DNA of 64,000 bases from positions 41,205,158 through 41,269,157 of the forward strand of contig OZ020514.1 of the NCBI GenBank assembly GCA_963971425.1. Reading direction: 5' to 3'. A program made the position numbers and the translations under genes. Under the pieces are notes generated by a model. That model was not told the DNA's origin. It ran no database searches and saw nothing but the letters and a program-made list of their open reading frames with translations. This DNA is from Bryoerythrophyllum caledonicum (lineage: Eukaryota; Streptophyta; Bryopsida; Pottiales; Pottiaceae). The first letter of the stretch is position 1. Each line of letters opens with the position of its first letter. Below, piece after piece: positions 24,970 through 38,600 of the stretch.

Positions 24970-27900
24970 ATGTCCTTAAAAGCCCTAACGGAGTGCTAAA
25001 TACGAATGTTTGGATACGATCGGATCCGGTAGGTCTGTCACGTCCGGAACTCTCCGAAACAATCCAGAATCCGGAGCAATCCAGAATCCAGAAACGCCAT
25101 CATGACTGCGACGATACCCAACTGTCATCCTTACGCCGTCAGAGGTATAAGAATGTGCATCCATTTTTGTCGACTTCCACTTCTTCGCTCTCCTTTTTTT
25201 TTTCTCCTTCCTGCCTTCCGTCTTCATGTTGTGCTAGTCCGGAAGTGTTTATGGTAGAGAGTTATTTTTGTAAGGTCAGTGCGTGCATGTGTGACCAAAG
25301 AGGTTGCAAGGGTTAATCGTTTTTTTTAGAAAGCATGGCGAATGAAGGACCTTCCCGGACAACCCTCGTACCACTATGACTCTGACATTTCAGAGGGTTT
25401 TGCTAGTGATACCTAAGGATCCGGAGGAGCTCGGAGTACTCAAACACTTTCTTGATGTCATGGGGTACCGAGGATTACTGGACGTCGCATAGGGTGTGAA
25501 GGACGGACAGTTGGGGGTGGACCTTTTAGGAACTCCGGATAACCGATACAATGGCACCATCCGCGCCCATCTCAGAACCTTGGTGTACCGAATGGCAACG
25601 CACCCACGTGTTCACAAGCGGAGACGTGAAGACGGCTAAGCAAAAGGATGTATTCTTGAAAAACAAGTTCACGAAGGCAGCAAATCGAATGGAAGGATTC
25701 AGCCCCGACGATTTACGGCACTAGGACGCCTGATCCGGCTTAGCTTACTCAATCCAATCTTCTACCCGGAAAAGCCGAAGAAGGTGGTTTTCAAGTGGGC
25801 AAGGACGATCCTCGGGTCGATGAGAGGGAAGATTTGGATGGATTGGGCGTCAGTCATGAGCGACATGGTCAACCGGATGGTAAAAAACCTACGGAAGGTA
25901 ACGAAGTCAAAAACTCCCCTACCCTCCTACCTCACTCACCTCTATGCACGCCATGAGGTACTTACATCGGAGGAGCAAGACGTGTATGAGGAACTTCTTA
26001 GCATTCAAAACTACGGTGGACCAAAGCCAACGTCCGACAAAAAAAACACAGAGGTGACAGATGCTCTAGCGCCACCACCAATCCCCCATACCCGGAAGAA
26101 AAGTCGATCCACGTAGAAGGAGCCGGCACCCGAGCCGGTTCCGTTGAATTAGGAGGCAAGGACACTAGAGGCACAAAACCCCACCAGGCCACCTCCCAAA
26201 GATGGTCGGGTGCCATCAGCGGAACCCCCAACACTCACCGGGCACATAGGAGCGGATCTTTTGGAGCTCATCCAGCAGGTGACGTGGCGGGCTACCCTCG
26301 TCTACCAATCGGATGTAGATCACATGAATATCATCGACGAAATCTGGCAAGAGCTAGACTTGATAAGCTGGCCGATATACCCACTCAGATCGTAGAGCTC
26401 AAGAAGAACACCCTCCGACTCCGAGCTCTAGAGGATCAGTAGGCTGCCATCCTCCATAGTCGCGAGAAGTTCCGGGATGAGCTAAACAAGACGGAGACGG
26501 AAGTGGCGGAAGCCTAAACTATGAAGAAGGAAGCCAAAGATCGGACAAATGCCTCGGCCCTTGCCTTGGCAGAGGTTCGGGCAGCTCTAGACTTTCTAGT
26601 TGACATTGTCAACCGAAGTCTTCTCTTCTCCAAGCAACTAGAGCGGGAGGACAAACTGACGGGGTACAATTTATCAGGTTCCTCCACGATCACGGCAGGA
26701 AGATGGAGAGGACCGGAAGCCGGATATAAGAGGTGGTGGAAACAACTCTCTGGATTAGCTAGAGATCCGGAGTACCCAAGCACCTTAAGACCGGTCCTTC
26801 TCGGTACGAGTCACGACTAGTCCGGATGTAGCAGGACTCTCAGAGGTGCCTCCGGAGAGCTCCGGAAAAGGAAAGGGAGGTACTGACCACTCATGATTCT
26901 ATCACACAGATGAACTAGAGTCCCCTTAGCCTCCTAAGTACGGGCACGATCAAGCATCGGACGGAGCTATTACCGGTGCTGAGTCCTGAAGAAACGCCTC
27001 CTTCCATCCGGCCCGTACCTACTCCTTCCTCATCCGACCACCGGAAGTCGACGCCTCAGCTAGCTCGTCGTTTAGCGACAGATCCTCCGAGCCCAAGCAT
27101 GAGCTTCCAGGGCTTTGTTGGAGGTCCGGAAGGAACTGTAGTGGACTCCGCCACCGAAACAGTTCCAACGGTGGAAACACCATTACCACCTTCCGGAACC
27201 TGATCCCTGAGTCAACCGGCAACCACGACACCCTGAAAGACGTAGACCAACAAAGCTAGAGTGGATGGGTCTGCTAGGCGTACGAGCCCAAGATTCAAGG
27301 ATATTGGATCACCTCCCTAGTTAGATCTAGGATTAGAATTAGGAAATTCTTAGTTACCTAGATTCAGCATTGCACCCGGCTACTACCCAATAGACTAAGA
27401 AATTATGTAAATAACCTAGAGTTAGAGGAGGTATGTCCGGATTTTAGAAAGGTCCGGATTTTGGACCCGAGAGTTTTAGATCTTGAATCCAAATTTTTGG
27501 ATCTGACATAGGAATTATCAAACTTTAGAAGTAGAATCTAGGATATTTCGGCCGACATTTTCCGGATTCCTCGCGGACACAGTAGAACTTGAATTAGAAA
27601 CTTAGCTTGTACTTAGTGGATGAGTTTTAGAAACTTATCATCTTGTTATCTTGCGCTGAAGGCATTTCAACCCCTTAGTAGATTTGCTTCCTAGACCTTG
27701 TGGTGTTGAATGTTTCCTTGTGAGGAACGGATCCATTGTGGTGTGTGTGTTGTTGTAGAGAGTTCTTTTGTAGTAAGTGATATTTTGTTTTGTACTTGAG
27801 GAAATTGATTGTGGCTTGCTTTAGAAGAACCCCGAAAGAGTTGAAGACGTATTGCAGAGGTGTTCTTGGTAGTCTCTAAGGTCTAGTAGAAGCCAGGAGG

Positions 27901-28625
27901 GGAAGAGTTGTATTGCAGAGGTGTTCTTGGTAGTCTCTAGGGCATGGAAGATCCGAGTGAACCCGGATCCCGGTTGGGGCTGGCTTTAACCCCCACAATA
28001 GGAAAAAGCCTGATGCGCATGTCTAGAAGAAGTCCTCTTTGTAAACTATAGAACTTGCTTAGAAGAATCAGAACCATACTTTTCAGAATGTCGTTGTAGT
28101 CCGGACTTACCTCTACTTGACCGCGTCCGGATGGCCATCCGGATGTTGTGAGAATGTAGGTCTAGCAGCTGCAATCAATCACCGGTGAGCGGAGTCGGAA
28201 GAGTGGGTGTTTAGCCACTATAAGTCTCAGGGCAGTGGGTGTCTAGCCACTCTAAGTCACAAGACAGTGGAGAAATTGGCCACTTGGACAAAACATGATC
28301 AGTGGCCTTCCGGTAACTTGATTAAACCTTTCGAAAGATTCTCTTAGGAGGAACTGAGATAAAACAATAATCCTTCATGTTGTGAAAAAATTAGTTCTGG
28401 AAGCTACTGTAAGAAGTCTGGAATCCAGAAGAATCCGGATCTATAGCAAACGAATGAATGGATTAGCTAACCTGTGGAGTAGTGCTTGGTAGTTGTAGTT
28501 TTTGTAGGATCTTTTGAAAGGAACATTAGGTCTCTGTGGGAACGAATCCGGAGCGGTTTACTTTGGAAGCATTTAGTGACGATTGAGTGCATTCCGGAGG
28601 AATATTGACCCAATGACTTGCAACA
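24970..28625 (+). mobile_element. CCGGA-rich LTR element fossil nested in the copia element
   Basis: Copia coding stops near 24.97 kb and resumes after 28.625 kb. The right part (about 27.2-28.625) matches the solo LTR at 55.9-57.38 kb, sharing ATTGCACCC..GCTACTA, CTGTGGGAACGAA and AAGCATTTAGTGACGATT, and the same CAACA end. The interior has an unrecognised gag-like reading (WARTILGSMRGKIWMDWA near 25.8 kb) and a helical segment near 26.55 kb. No reverse transcriptase is seen; it looks incomplete and non-autonomous, with several breaks. The left boundary is approximate. It is younger than its copia host. Confidence 0.7.
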
Positions 28626-31157
28626 GTCGTCTTGGTCATTTGAACGTGAGAAGGTGCATTTACTTCAAAGCATGGTAAGTGGCATGACGTTTGGCAATGA
28701 TGAATTATCAATGTCATTTTGTGAAAGGAGCGTGCAAGGCAAGCAACAGAGGGCACCATTTCCGAAGGATGGAGCTATGCGTGCAAAAAAAGCCTTTGGA
28801 GATTGTGCATTCAGATGTGTGCGGCCCTATAAGGACCTTTTCCATAGGTGGTGCAAAGTATTTTGTGACCTTTATTACTGACTTTTCAAGGAGGCTGTGG
28901 GTGTACATCTTGAAGACAAAGAGGGAATGCCTTAGGAAGTTCAAGTAGTTCAACGCCCTTGCGAAAATGCAATTGAAGCACAAAATCAAGGTTTTTCGAT
29001 TGGACAATGGTGGGTAGTTCATATCCAAAGAGGAGAAAGCTCGATGCGAAAGGTACAAAGTGCGCATATGCGTGTATGCGTGTGTTTGAATGCATATGCG
29101 TGTGTTTGAATGCATTGCATATGCGATGGTGCCGGATACAAAGAGGAGAAAGCTCGATGCGAAAGGTACAAAGTGTTTGTTTCTTGGCTATTGTGAGGGC
29201 ACTAAGGCATATCAACTCATGTGCATTGAGATGAAGATCATTGAGAGTCTTGATGTAGTATTTGTTGAAGATACTACTAGTTTTGGTGATGTTTTCGAGA
29301 TGAGTCCAAGTGGGAGAAGCGGGACCCGTACCTTGGTGGATGAATCTTTCAAACCACAACCTTGCAAGATTGCGATGGTGATACCAAGAAAGAAGAGAGA
29401 TTGGATGCCAAAGAAAGAGGTGTAGCATTTTCATCAACACCTTCACCAAACGATGAGGACTTGGGGAACTTACAAGAGCCGCAATATCCAAGAAGAGAAT
29501 GTCTCTCGCCCGGCGAATGGTGGAAGAGCCACATTTTGCCTTACCATGAGATAGAACGTGCCAAAATGGCGTCATTGGAGGATCTTTTAAACAAATGTGA
29601 GACTATGCAATTGGAGGATGCGAGCAAGTGGGAGTCGGCCATGCAAGAGGAGTACGACTCGCTCATGGCGAATGGCACGTGGGAGTTGGCTCTTCTTCCA
29701 AAGGATCGTAAGAGCGTTAAATGGAAGTGGGTGTTTCGTACGACAAAGCATGCTTCGGGTCGAGTGGTGCGCCACAAGACAAGATTAGTTGCCAAAGGTT
29801 ACTCTCAAGTTGCGGGAGTGGACCTTCTTGAGACATTTGTTCCCGTTGCCAAGTTCACCACTATTGAGTGCATTCTTGCACTTGGGGCGGCCTTGGACTT
29901 GGAGAACCACCTAATGAATGTGAAGACCGCATTCTTAAATGGTGAGTTGGAGGAAGACACTTTCATGGATAAATTCCAAGGTTTTAAACAAGGAGACTTT
30001 GATCATCTTGTGTCCAAGGTCAAGAAGTCATTGTATGGACTCAAGCAATCACCAAGAGCATGGTACCAAGGCATGGATGCTTTCTTCACCAAGGAAGGTT
30101 TTACAAGAAGCCTAGCGTACCATTCCTTGTACATCAAGCAAACGGGTGAGTACTTGGTGATAGCCCTCATCTATGTAGATGACTTGATCATCTTGGCTAG
30201 CCTTTTGGCTATGTTAGCATGGCTCAAAGGTAAGCTCAACACGGAGTTTGTGATGAGCAATGTTGGTGAGTTAAAGTATTGTCTTGGTGTGGAATTTGTG
30301 AGGGACCGTAAGGCACGCACCATCACCATGAGCCAAAAGAAGTATGTTGAGGAGGTGCTCAAGCGCTTCAACATAGAAGAGTACAAGCCCATTGGTACCC
30401 CTCTTGATGTGAATGTCAGGTTGTTGAAACTTTCAGAGGAAGAGTTTCAAGCCATTCAATGTGAGATGGAAGGCATGCCATACAAGAGTGAAGTTGAATT
30501 CTTGATGTATGCCATGGAAGAGACACGGCCTGACCTTGCTTTTGCGATGAGCATGGTGAGCCAATTCATGTCTAGGGCTGATCCAACACATTGGAGTACC
30601 TTGGAGCGTATCATGCGGTACTTGCGAGGTAGTATAGACCACAAATTGTGCCTTGGAAGTAAGGAAATTGCTTTGAGAGGGTATTACAATGCAGATTGAG
30701 TCGATGATGCGAACAAGTGTCGTTTGACAATGAGGTATGTGTTCTATGTTGAAGTTGGTGCGATCTCGTGGATTTGCCAGAGGCAACCCACCTTTGCCTT
30801 GTCCAGAACGGAGGCGGAGTGCATGGCAACTAGCCAAAATACGAAGGAGGTCATTTAGCTTTGTAAGCGTTTGGCGGATGTGAGGTTTGTTCAAGAAAGA
30901 GCAAGGACCATCATGTGCGACATCCATGGGTGTATAGCTCTTACAAAGAACCCCACACACCACTCACGCACAAAGCACATTGATGTGCAACATCACTTCA
31001 ATTACTCAAAGTTGGAGAGGGGCGAAATAAGCTTGAAGTATTGTCCAATAGAAGACATGCTCGCGGACGTATTGATGAAAGCATTTGCAAAAGAGCGGCA
31101 TCAAAGGTTTGCAAAGGCAATGAGATTGCGGGATGGTAATTACTCGCAAAGTGGAAG

Positions 31158-31420
31158 TGTTAGAGATTAGAGTTGCTCGTTGTTATTTTAATACCATAAA
31201 TAGTTGAGGTAGATTAAGAAGGGAAAGTAAAGGGGAGAAAATGGAGAGAGGTGAAACAAACTTATAGTAGTCCCATATGTATTGCCAAAGGTTGTTACTT
31301 ATTGGTAGTATAAGTAAAGGCCTTTGAGAAAAGGCCATATCTCACTCTAAGCATTGTTTGTAATACCTTGTGTGTTTCATTTGCTTGTGCAATCATTTCT
31401 CTACTACTATTGAACCTCTA
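31158..31420 (+). repeat. 3' LTR of the copia fossil
   Basis: Begins TGTTAGAGATTAGAG after a purine-rich tract (GCAAAGTGGAAG) and matches the 5' LTR. The end is placed by alignment to the 5' LTR. No clear 5-bp target repeat was seen. Confidence 0.85.
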
Positions 31421-31543
31421 TAGGAGTAGCACAAGGAAACTTCCATGGCGGGGTAGAATTCATCACGCCAATGACTTCTGCAAGCAACAGTGCCGCCATT
31501 TATTGGAAAAGAAAACTCATTCGGCAATCCGTATGATAAGGAC

Positions 31544-31770
31544 ATCAAAGGATCCTTCGATCATAAACAATACGTGGAAAATGTGCTTGTCACTCTATGT
31601 GTCTGAAGATCCCGCAATCTAACCTACATTCAGAAGATTGTGCGATCAACTTTGGGAGAGAAGGATCTCTCAATCTGTCAAACTTCCTTGGGTTGCGTCG
31701 ATTGAGTGTTCATTATACGCAACCGGAAGATCCTCCAATTTTTGAGGAATCAACAGGTGTCTCCAAATAT
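31544..31770. repeat. Unit II palindrome family, left cluster
   Basis: ATCAAAGGATCCTTCGAT at 31544-31561 is an imperfect palindrome; weaker versions (GAAGATCCCGCAATCT, AAGGATCTCTCAATCT, GAAGATCCTCCAATTT) follow. They match the words seen at 35.2-35.8 kb. Confidence 0.6.
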
Positions 31771-32643
31771 TGGCATTGTTCCATGTCAGAGCAGTTTGGC
31801 CAAAGCAAAGCAACTATTCAGAATTTGGAACAAGACAAAAAAATTATTCACAAAATATTAAATCAATATGGAAGCTAGTGAGTTGACATGAATTGAATCC
31901 ATGAGGTCATCTAAACAAAATCAGTTTTGTTTCCTCATTTGTTTCACCATGTTAAATTTAGAATTCATAAGATGAGGTTGTCAATCAAGGATTTGTTCAT
32001 TACAAAATTTGAATACGAAGATCCCTACACAAAAGTATCATAGGAAAATCTAGGTACAAAATAAGTGAATAAATTGTGAGGATTGATGTTGCACTCCACA
32101 AATTAGTAGACAATGAACCTCACAATTACGTAGTTAAGGGCCCAATCCACAAACTCCGGCAAGCATCAGCAATATAGACGCAATCAGGTACTCTGCTCTG
32201 AGCTTCTAGGCATCAATCATTTTTTTGTTAGGGTCCAACAAAGTCAATCAAACAATTTCTACGAAGGGAATCCTAAAAATGAATCAAGCTCACAATTTGC
32301 GAAACAAAATGGAGTGTGAAATCAAACCATGACACCAACATTCCCACCTCCCGAGCACAACTGCAACAACAAGAAACTGAAGGCATATAACTCAAGGAGA
32401 GCACCCTAAACCTGCTTAGGCACATGGACTTGAAGTTGAAGGAGTCAAAAGAAGGCTACTCTGTCTACAAGAGGACAAAACTCAAACCCTTGCTTTCTAA
32501 CTATATAGTTCTAAGACAAACTGAAAACCAAGCGTCCAATTCCGACCTCAAATTGACAATAGGTTGAAGATTGCTAGCGCAAGCGCCCTCTACTTTTAGA
32601 ATAAAGAGAGAAGTTTGTATTCAGATTTACTCAGAAACTTTAA

Positions 32644-32654
32644 TTTGGCGGGAA
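32644..32654. promoter_or_regulatory. E2F-type site of Unit II
   Basis: TTTGGCGGGAA fits the E2F consensus and lies in the same position, between the minus-strand side and the AT-rich spacer, as the sites in Units I and III. Confidence 0.5.
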
Positions 32655-32969
32655 GAGATTCACAATCATTTTCTAGACAGTGGATACTTCATCCATGATC
32701 CATGCTAAATAATGATTCCAACACCTTACCTTGGAGTGAAATTGCCAGCAGAGCAGGTGAATATGAAAGATTTGAATATATGGTACGAGGAAAAGGAGAA
32801 CGTTAGATGATCATGACCATCCTGCCGTTCAAATATTCACATGAATATCCTACGGTTCAAAATTGATACGACTCACGAACACCTAATATCTATAAAGACA
32901 TGTTTTCAAGGTCTAGTATTTACCAGGTTAAAGGTACATTAGGTTCAGAATACAACTTGGATAATATAG

Positions 32970-33310
32970 TACATCATGTATAAGGTTTAGGGTTTGGTGA
33001 TTAGGGTTTGGGATTCAGGTTTCTTGCTTAAGGTTTAGAGGTTCTTTCGCTGGATTCTGGGTTTCCTTCTTAGGATTTGGGATTACATGCTTACAATTTA
33101 GGGATTGAGGTTTAGGATTAAAGGTTTTAGAGTTTTGAGTTCATGATTTTAGAGTTCACGATTTAGGGATTTAGGATTCATGGTTTAGTGTTTAGAGTTC
33201 AGGGTTTTTTGCTCAAGGTTTCTTGCTCAGGATTTGAGGTATAGGATTTTAGGTGCTGGAGGCAAAGTTTAGGTTATTGGGCCTAGGATCTAGCATTTAG
33301 AATATAGGAT
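32970..33310. repeat. Degenerate TTTAGGG-like tract
   Basis: Many diverged GGTTTAGGGTTT-like words in about 340 bp. A cleaner short tract is at 45075-45110 in Unit III at a comparable place beyond the E2F site. It is an interstitial telomere-like repeat, not a chromosome end. Confidence 0.7.
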
Positions 33311-34700
33311 TTAGAATCTAGGATAGAAGATGAAACTTGAATAGTATTCATGTGCTTGTTTATTCATATTAGCCTCTCTAACATCTTTCTTGTAAACTAA
33401 ATTCTTTAAAAATTCCATGGACTTCTGAACTAGGCCAAAATATTTGGAACTTGTTAAAAATACTAGTTGAGAATTGTGTAGGCTATGTAAATTGTAATTT
33501 AAGAAATTAATCACATCCTTGTGCACCGAGATTTGAAGCTACCAAAACAATGTGTATATAATTTGGTAAAGGTGATGTGCATGGTAATAACTTTGTCCAA
33601 TGAGACAAATAATATATCTTCATGTGGACTATTAAAGAGTTTGTTGTAGTTGTTCAATAAATAATAGGAATTTAAATACTATTCTTACACACAAGGACAT
33701 TGTAGCATTTTCAAACAATTTGCACAAGCAATACAAATAATAATATTTTCAATGCAAAATGATAATCAAATTTCAATGATTTTATTTGCTTACACAATGT
33801 CTTAAATTCCTAATGTCCTATTAAGCATTGGAAAGGAATTTGTGATTTTCATTTCTAATAGCCTTCATTGTTTCATCATAAATCTAAAACTTGTTGATAC
33901 ATGGTTTGTTGATAGCAAATACATAAATTATTAAGGTACTAATTTGTGAAATCAAAATGTCTATAAATGAGTATGTTACACACAACAATGGAGTCAAATA
34001 ATAATTTAAGGATAATAGAATTTCAAATTCAAATTCGAATAAGTACAAGGAATTTAATACAAAGTCAGTAAGATAATAATCTTTTCAACAAATTTGATTT
34101 CTAGAAATAATTCTTTCAAGTTTTGAATGGTCTCATTCAAGTAATATAAGATATAACGGTAGATGTTAGCATTGTCCCAACTTGTGATGTCCTTCCCCCA
34201 CTCCTCTTCCTCTCTCCCACATCTCTCACTTTGTTTGGCTCTCGTTTCTCTCACTTCCTCACTCTCGCAACTGCTGATTGATCTTTGATTCACCTTTTTT
34301 CCTATAGCTCTACAATTTCGTTTGCAACGTCACAATTTAGAGCGTATTAGGAGCGGAGCGGGTGAGACATTGTGGCGAGGAAGGATGAGTAGGTGGGTGT
34401 GATTTTGTGGGCGTGAAGGCAAGCTGGGTGTGAGTCTATTGCGAGGGAGGGTGTGATTTAATGTGTGGAACCTTGTCGGCGTGAGGACAGGCTGGAAACA
34501 GTTTGTAGCAAGGAAGATTGTAACTTCGTGCGAGTAGACGATATGTAAAATTGTGTGAGTGGAAGGTTGTTTCGGGTTGAACCAAAGGCAACTGGAACTC
34601 TGTAAGGGCAGACGATGAATGAAATTGTGTGAGCTGTAGGGTGTTTTGGGTTTGGCCGATAGGGTGGGAATCAAGAAAGTGCAACTTTACAAATCGCGTC
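33311..34700. other. AT-rich spacer and probable gene A promoter of Unit II
   Basis: 33311-34180 is AT-rich with no coding. 34185-34270 is a pyrimidine-rich block (CTCTTCCTCTCTCCC). 34360-34640 is rich in GTGGGTGTGA and GTGTGAGT words. This order matches the CT block plus TG minisatellite upstream of gene A in Units I and III. Confidence 0.5.
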
Positions 34701-35164
34701 GTTACAAAAGGGTGCGGCGGATCCTTGCGATTGAAGGTAAGGTTGTTACCTTCAAAGCTCATTCTCACATTGAAGCACTCTAGTTTTGTTTCAGTAGCAC
34801 AAAAGCTTAGATTTTCCCCAATTATTATTTCAGTTACCTTATATTATTGTATAATCATGTGCAACGGCAGTTTATAGTTGCTTGTTCAAATCAATTTGCA
34901 TAAGTTGTTGATATTATCGAATAACACTCGTCTTACTTCAAGATTTCTCACTTCTTTGGGGCGCAGTGCTTCACATTTAGAAGAATGTTGTAACAGATTT
35001 GTATTCCTTTAGTTATTTGACAAAATTTTAGTATGCTTTTCTATGTTGCAAAACTCTTTCTCTCAATTGCTTCCCAGTCCGCTAGTTTGTATGTGTTTCA
35101 CCACGTTAGTATTGAAGTAGATATACAGTACAAGTGTATGGATAGCCCTATTATTCAAAGACAA

Positions 35165-35760
35165 GAGGATTCTTTGATCCTCCACTCAATGGGTCATTGG
35201 TTTTGGAAGGATCAAAGGACCTCTCGATCCACTCTTTAAATTGTCCTAGTCAACCTCAAGCTCAAGATGAGTTAATTGCGAGGGATCGAAGCATCCGTCA
35301 ATCTACAAGGATCAATGGATCCTTTGATCTTTAATTTGGAGGGTCATCGGTTTAAGAGGAACCAATGCATCTCTCAATCCACTCCTTGAAACTTCTTTCC
35401 AAATCACAAGCTCGAGAACGAAGGATCCATTGGGATCAAAGGATCTTTGATCTTGAAGGATCGACAGATCCTTCAATCCATGATATGATGAATCAAATGA
35501 TTTAAAGGAACCGGAGGATATATTGATCCACATTGATTGGCGGATCAATCGAGTAAGTGTTGAGGGTCCAAGGGCTCAATGGATCCTTCAATCTACTACT
35601 CTCCTGTTGTTCCTTTTTACTCTTTGGACTATGGATTTTTTGGGATTCAGGGATCTCTCGATCATTGAAGGTCAACAGGTCTTTTAATCATTATATCCTC
35701 ATCGGCAGATGGGAAGTGATCGATTGGATTATACTAAAATAATCGAGAGATCCTTGGATC
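35165..35760. repeat. Unit II palindromes, half-site GATCAAAGGA
   Basis: Sites include 35209-35230, 35309-35330 (GATCAATGGATCCTTTGATC inside), 35434-35452 (GATCAAAG paired with CTTTGATC) and 35455-35474 (GAAGGATC and GATCCTTC around four bases), with decayed copies at 35290, 35580, 35650 and 35740. Spacing is about 20-100 bp. The position, between leader and gene A, matches the palindrome clusters at 14.6-14.75 and 50.4-51.3 kb. Confidence 0.8.
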
Positions 35761-36419
35761 TTGTAAATGAGTCATGTTGAATGAAGGCCGATTGTCACAT
35801 ATTTTTCACGGGTGAGTTTTCAGATCTCAAATTTAACGATGCAGTTCACCGATTGCGTAGGGGCAACTTGATCTTTAAAGAGCCTATGAACCCGAACTAG
35901 TGCACATTGAAGCTTGACATGGCGATCACTTGTGGGATTCAAATGATAAGTTATGATGGGCTTGAAGATCCATCCCCATTTTTCTTGGCAAAGAATGTCT
36001 ATAAATAGGTATTGACATAGAAGCAAGATATCAGAAAAGAGAGAGTCTGCATTGCCCTAGTTCTCTTGATAACCAACTAGGGTGCGCCAACTGGAGATTT
36101 GATAGCGCTCACAAAAGAGCACCTTGAGGTCATGAACCTAGTCAAACTCGACCACATCAACCTCTTCTTCCTAGATATCAACGAGTTTGTGACGAGTGTC
36201 GGATGTTCAAGGGTGTATGGCCTTGTGGTGAATTCCATTAGTTTGAATCTCTAGCTTTGCACGGCGGTTAAGGGTTATGGATTCTTAATTTGGTGTAGGG
36301 AATCCGACAATCGCTTTGTTCAGAATGGGTGGGACAAGCATTGGACCGAGTGTAATGCGGCCAACCAGAGCTGAAGGAAGGGTACTCCTCCAATGCTTCT
36401 AAAGAATTAGGAAAGGCCA

Positions 36420-38600
36420 TCAATGACAACTGCTGCTGCAGAAAGCAAACCCTAAAAGAAGGCGCAGCAAAAAAAGTCGGATCCGCTGGAGGAGAGTATC
36501 ACATTAGCCAAGGCCGTGCGATTGTCACACACAACGGTAGCCAAGTGTTCGCCAAAGGACCTTCAACAAGTGAAGGCGTTGTATGAGAAGGAATCTGGTG
36601 GCGTCCATATATTTGGCCGGTGTCCATTCAAGGTTGACGAGGCAGGTCTTGACATAGTGGTGGACATATCCCACCTGCATTGAGTTCCAAACAATGTGGT
36701 GGTGTGTCGTCTACTCGATCAACATCGAGTCACCCAAGTCGTTGATGACAAGAGGACAATGCCTTCCTTTTAGACATCATTGCAGCATGTTTTGTAATGC
36801 CGCTAAGGGGACCGCCGCAATGGACCAACGACATTGATTTGTGTCAGACGGATTATTTGATGGAGGAACCCAAGACAACAAACATCACCGCTGAGACGCA
36901 CTTCTATATACTTGGTGGCCAACATTGTGTTGAAGCACACAAGTTCCTGATAAAAGAGGGAACTCTCAGTCTGGAAGACGCCTAGGGTGCTCGGAAGTTT
37001 TGCGTCACGATTCTGTGGATAGAATCCGAATAGTTCTTGACCGTTATTTATTACTTGAAAGTTTTGAACCAAGATGTGGCTGGAAATAGTACCAAGGGTA
37101 ATTACCTCGGACAACTAGAATCCGTGCGGCTTGGTCGTTGCAGAGAAGCCTAAGTTGCCTATTTGTGGCCCGCAAAACACCACTCAGTTTAAAGTAAGTC
37201 TTAGAATGTTTTTTCTTCCATGGCTATTGTGTGAATTACTTTTGATCACAAGAGATCTCGATCCCTATTTTCATCATGGATTTTTAGGCTTCAATTTTTT
37301 GCAGACGTGGGTGGCAACACTTAGGGCGATATTTGCTAGAGCAGATATGAAGCTAGAAGTGAAACACAACAGTGGTCAGCCTAAAACTTTTGCTTTTATA
37401 TGTGACCAATGCTCTCTTTTGTATGTGGAAGAGTATCCAGATAAGCTGCATTGAAGGATTGCTTTCCAACTTGTTTGGGAAGTATTCAAGTTTTTTCGGC
37501 GTTGACAACGACGATGACAATGAGGAGGACAATGACAGAAGTGCAACAAAGACGAAGACGCTGGCTGCAAGGCACTTTGCCTCTAGAGCTTTAGAAACAA
37601 AATGATTTGCAATCATTGAACGCAATGTGGGATAGTGAAGAAAAAGGAAATGGCTAGGATGGGGATCAAGAGTATTTCAATCAAATCAACAGAATCGCTA
37701 AAGGAGCCAATTATATTTCTTATACTTCGCGATCAGTGTCTTGACATTAAGAAGTTCCGACTTGTGAAGAATGAGATTATGCACAATTTCAAGCAAAAGT
37801 CGGTGTTGGCAAAGACGATTAAGAAGTTATATTTAGAGGACAGTATATTGACCTTGCAATAGAGTTGAAAATAACTGACAAGGTACTCTGAACTTGGCAT
37901 AACAGACTTCATTAAGACAATGGCAAAAGTGGTTTTTCAAGAAATGGAGGGCTAACTTAAACCCCCGTAGCAAGTCGGAAGACATTGCCTTATTTGTAAA
38001 TGCCATATTCAAGCAGCAATGAAGACTCAGCTCTGCATAGTCAGTAGACGAGGTCATTGACTTGTCATCTTGGTCCTCGTTTGCTGATCATTATAGAGTA
38101 AAACAAATGATAAGAAAATCATGAGATGTTGAAAAGATTCTTAGGATGAAGTCTATCCTCAATTAGATGAAAGCGGACGCAAGGATTGTGTTTGTCTATT
38201 GCTTTGTCAATTGCTAGACTCGTGGAGTTGGTTAGAGTATCACAAATCAGATGAACCGAACTCTAGGATGTATGGAGTGGAAAGATAAACAAAGGTCCAA
38301 GAGGGCACATAATCCTACAAAGTTTTCCACAAACCGCAATTGAATGGTGGAGTTGGGAAACATGGTGTCGGGGAGGGCAAATTGATTGTACAGACCAACA
38401 CCTAAAATTGCACTTCCACATTGTATATCACGTCGGAACCTGAGGGATTCATATTGCCTCCAACTCTTGAGCCTACTTTAGGCTTGTTCTTCAATTTTCT
38501 CTACAGTTACACTCCTGATATTAATGCGGAAAGAGCTTTTCATCCTTCTTTGGAAACAACATGCCATTCCAACATGTCATATCGGCATCAGATTTAAAAA
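36420..38600 (+). pseudogene. Unit II gene A remnant (ParB-like segment)
   Basis: A block near 36480-36660 (KAVRLSHTTVAK, VHIFGRCPFKVDEAG) precedes the ParB-like segment at 36797-37190. That segment has HFYILGGQHCVEAHKFLI, matching Unit III DFYIINGQHNVAASKEMI, then VTILWIES and YYLKVLNQ. A conserved intron follows at 37194-37304 (GTAAGT...TTGCAG), then an exon beginning TWVATLRAIFARAD, equivalent to PFLNSVRERFAMID of Unit III. Further downstream, to about 38.6 kb, homology is weak (a readable block is at 38561-38800). Several stops break it. The alignment to Unit III rests on motif order and intron position. Confidence 0.55.

Larger units (their letters stand above)
23292..31420 (+). mobile_element. 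Ty1/copia retrotransposon fossil with both LTRs
   Basis: Two LTRs of about 260 bp flank gag (UBN2/DUF4219-like, KNFKLWKFKMEMVL at 24130), protease (DSGATKHMTPHKATFDTYD at 24660), integrase near 28.6-28.95 kb, reverse transcriptase at 29.6-30.7 kb (KARLVAKGYSQ-like block, YVDDLIIL) and RNase H to 31.1 kb, the copia order. A primer-binding site at 23557-23569 is complementary to the anticodon region of plant initiator tRNA-Met. It is broken: another LTR element splits it and there are several more breaks. The LTRs differ at roughly one base in six to ten by eye plus small indels, so the insertion is old. Confidence 0.9.

Noticed and set aside
24970-28625. Calling the nested element Ty3/gypsy or copia
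   Set aside because: No reverse transcriptase or integrase motif was seen, so the superfamily cannot be assigned.
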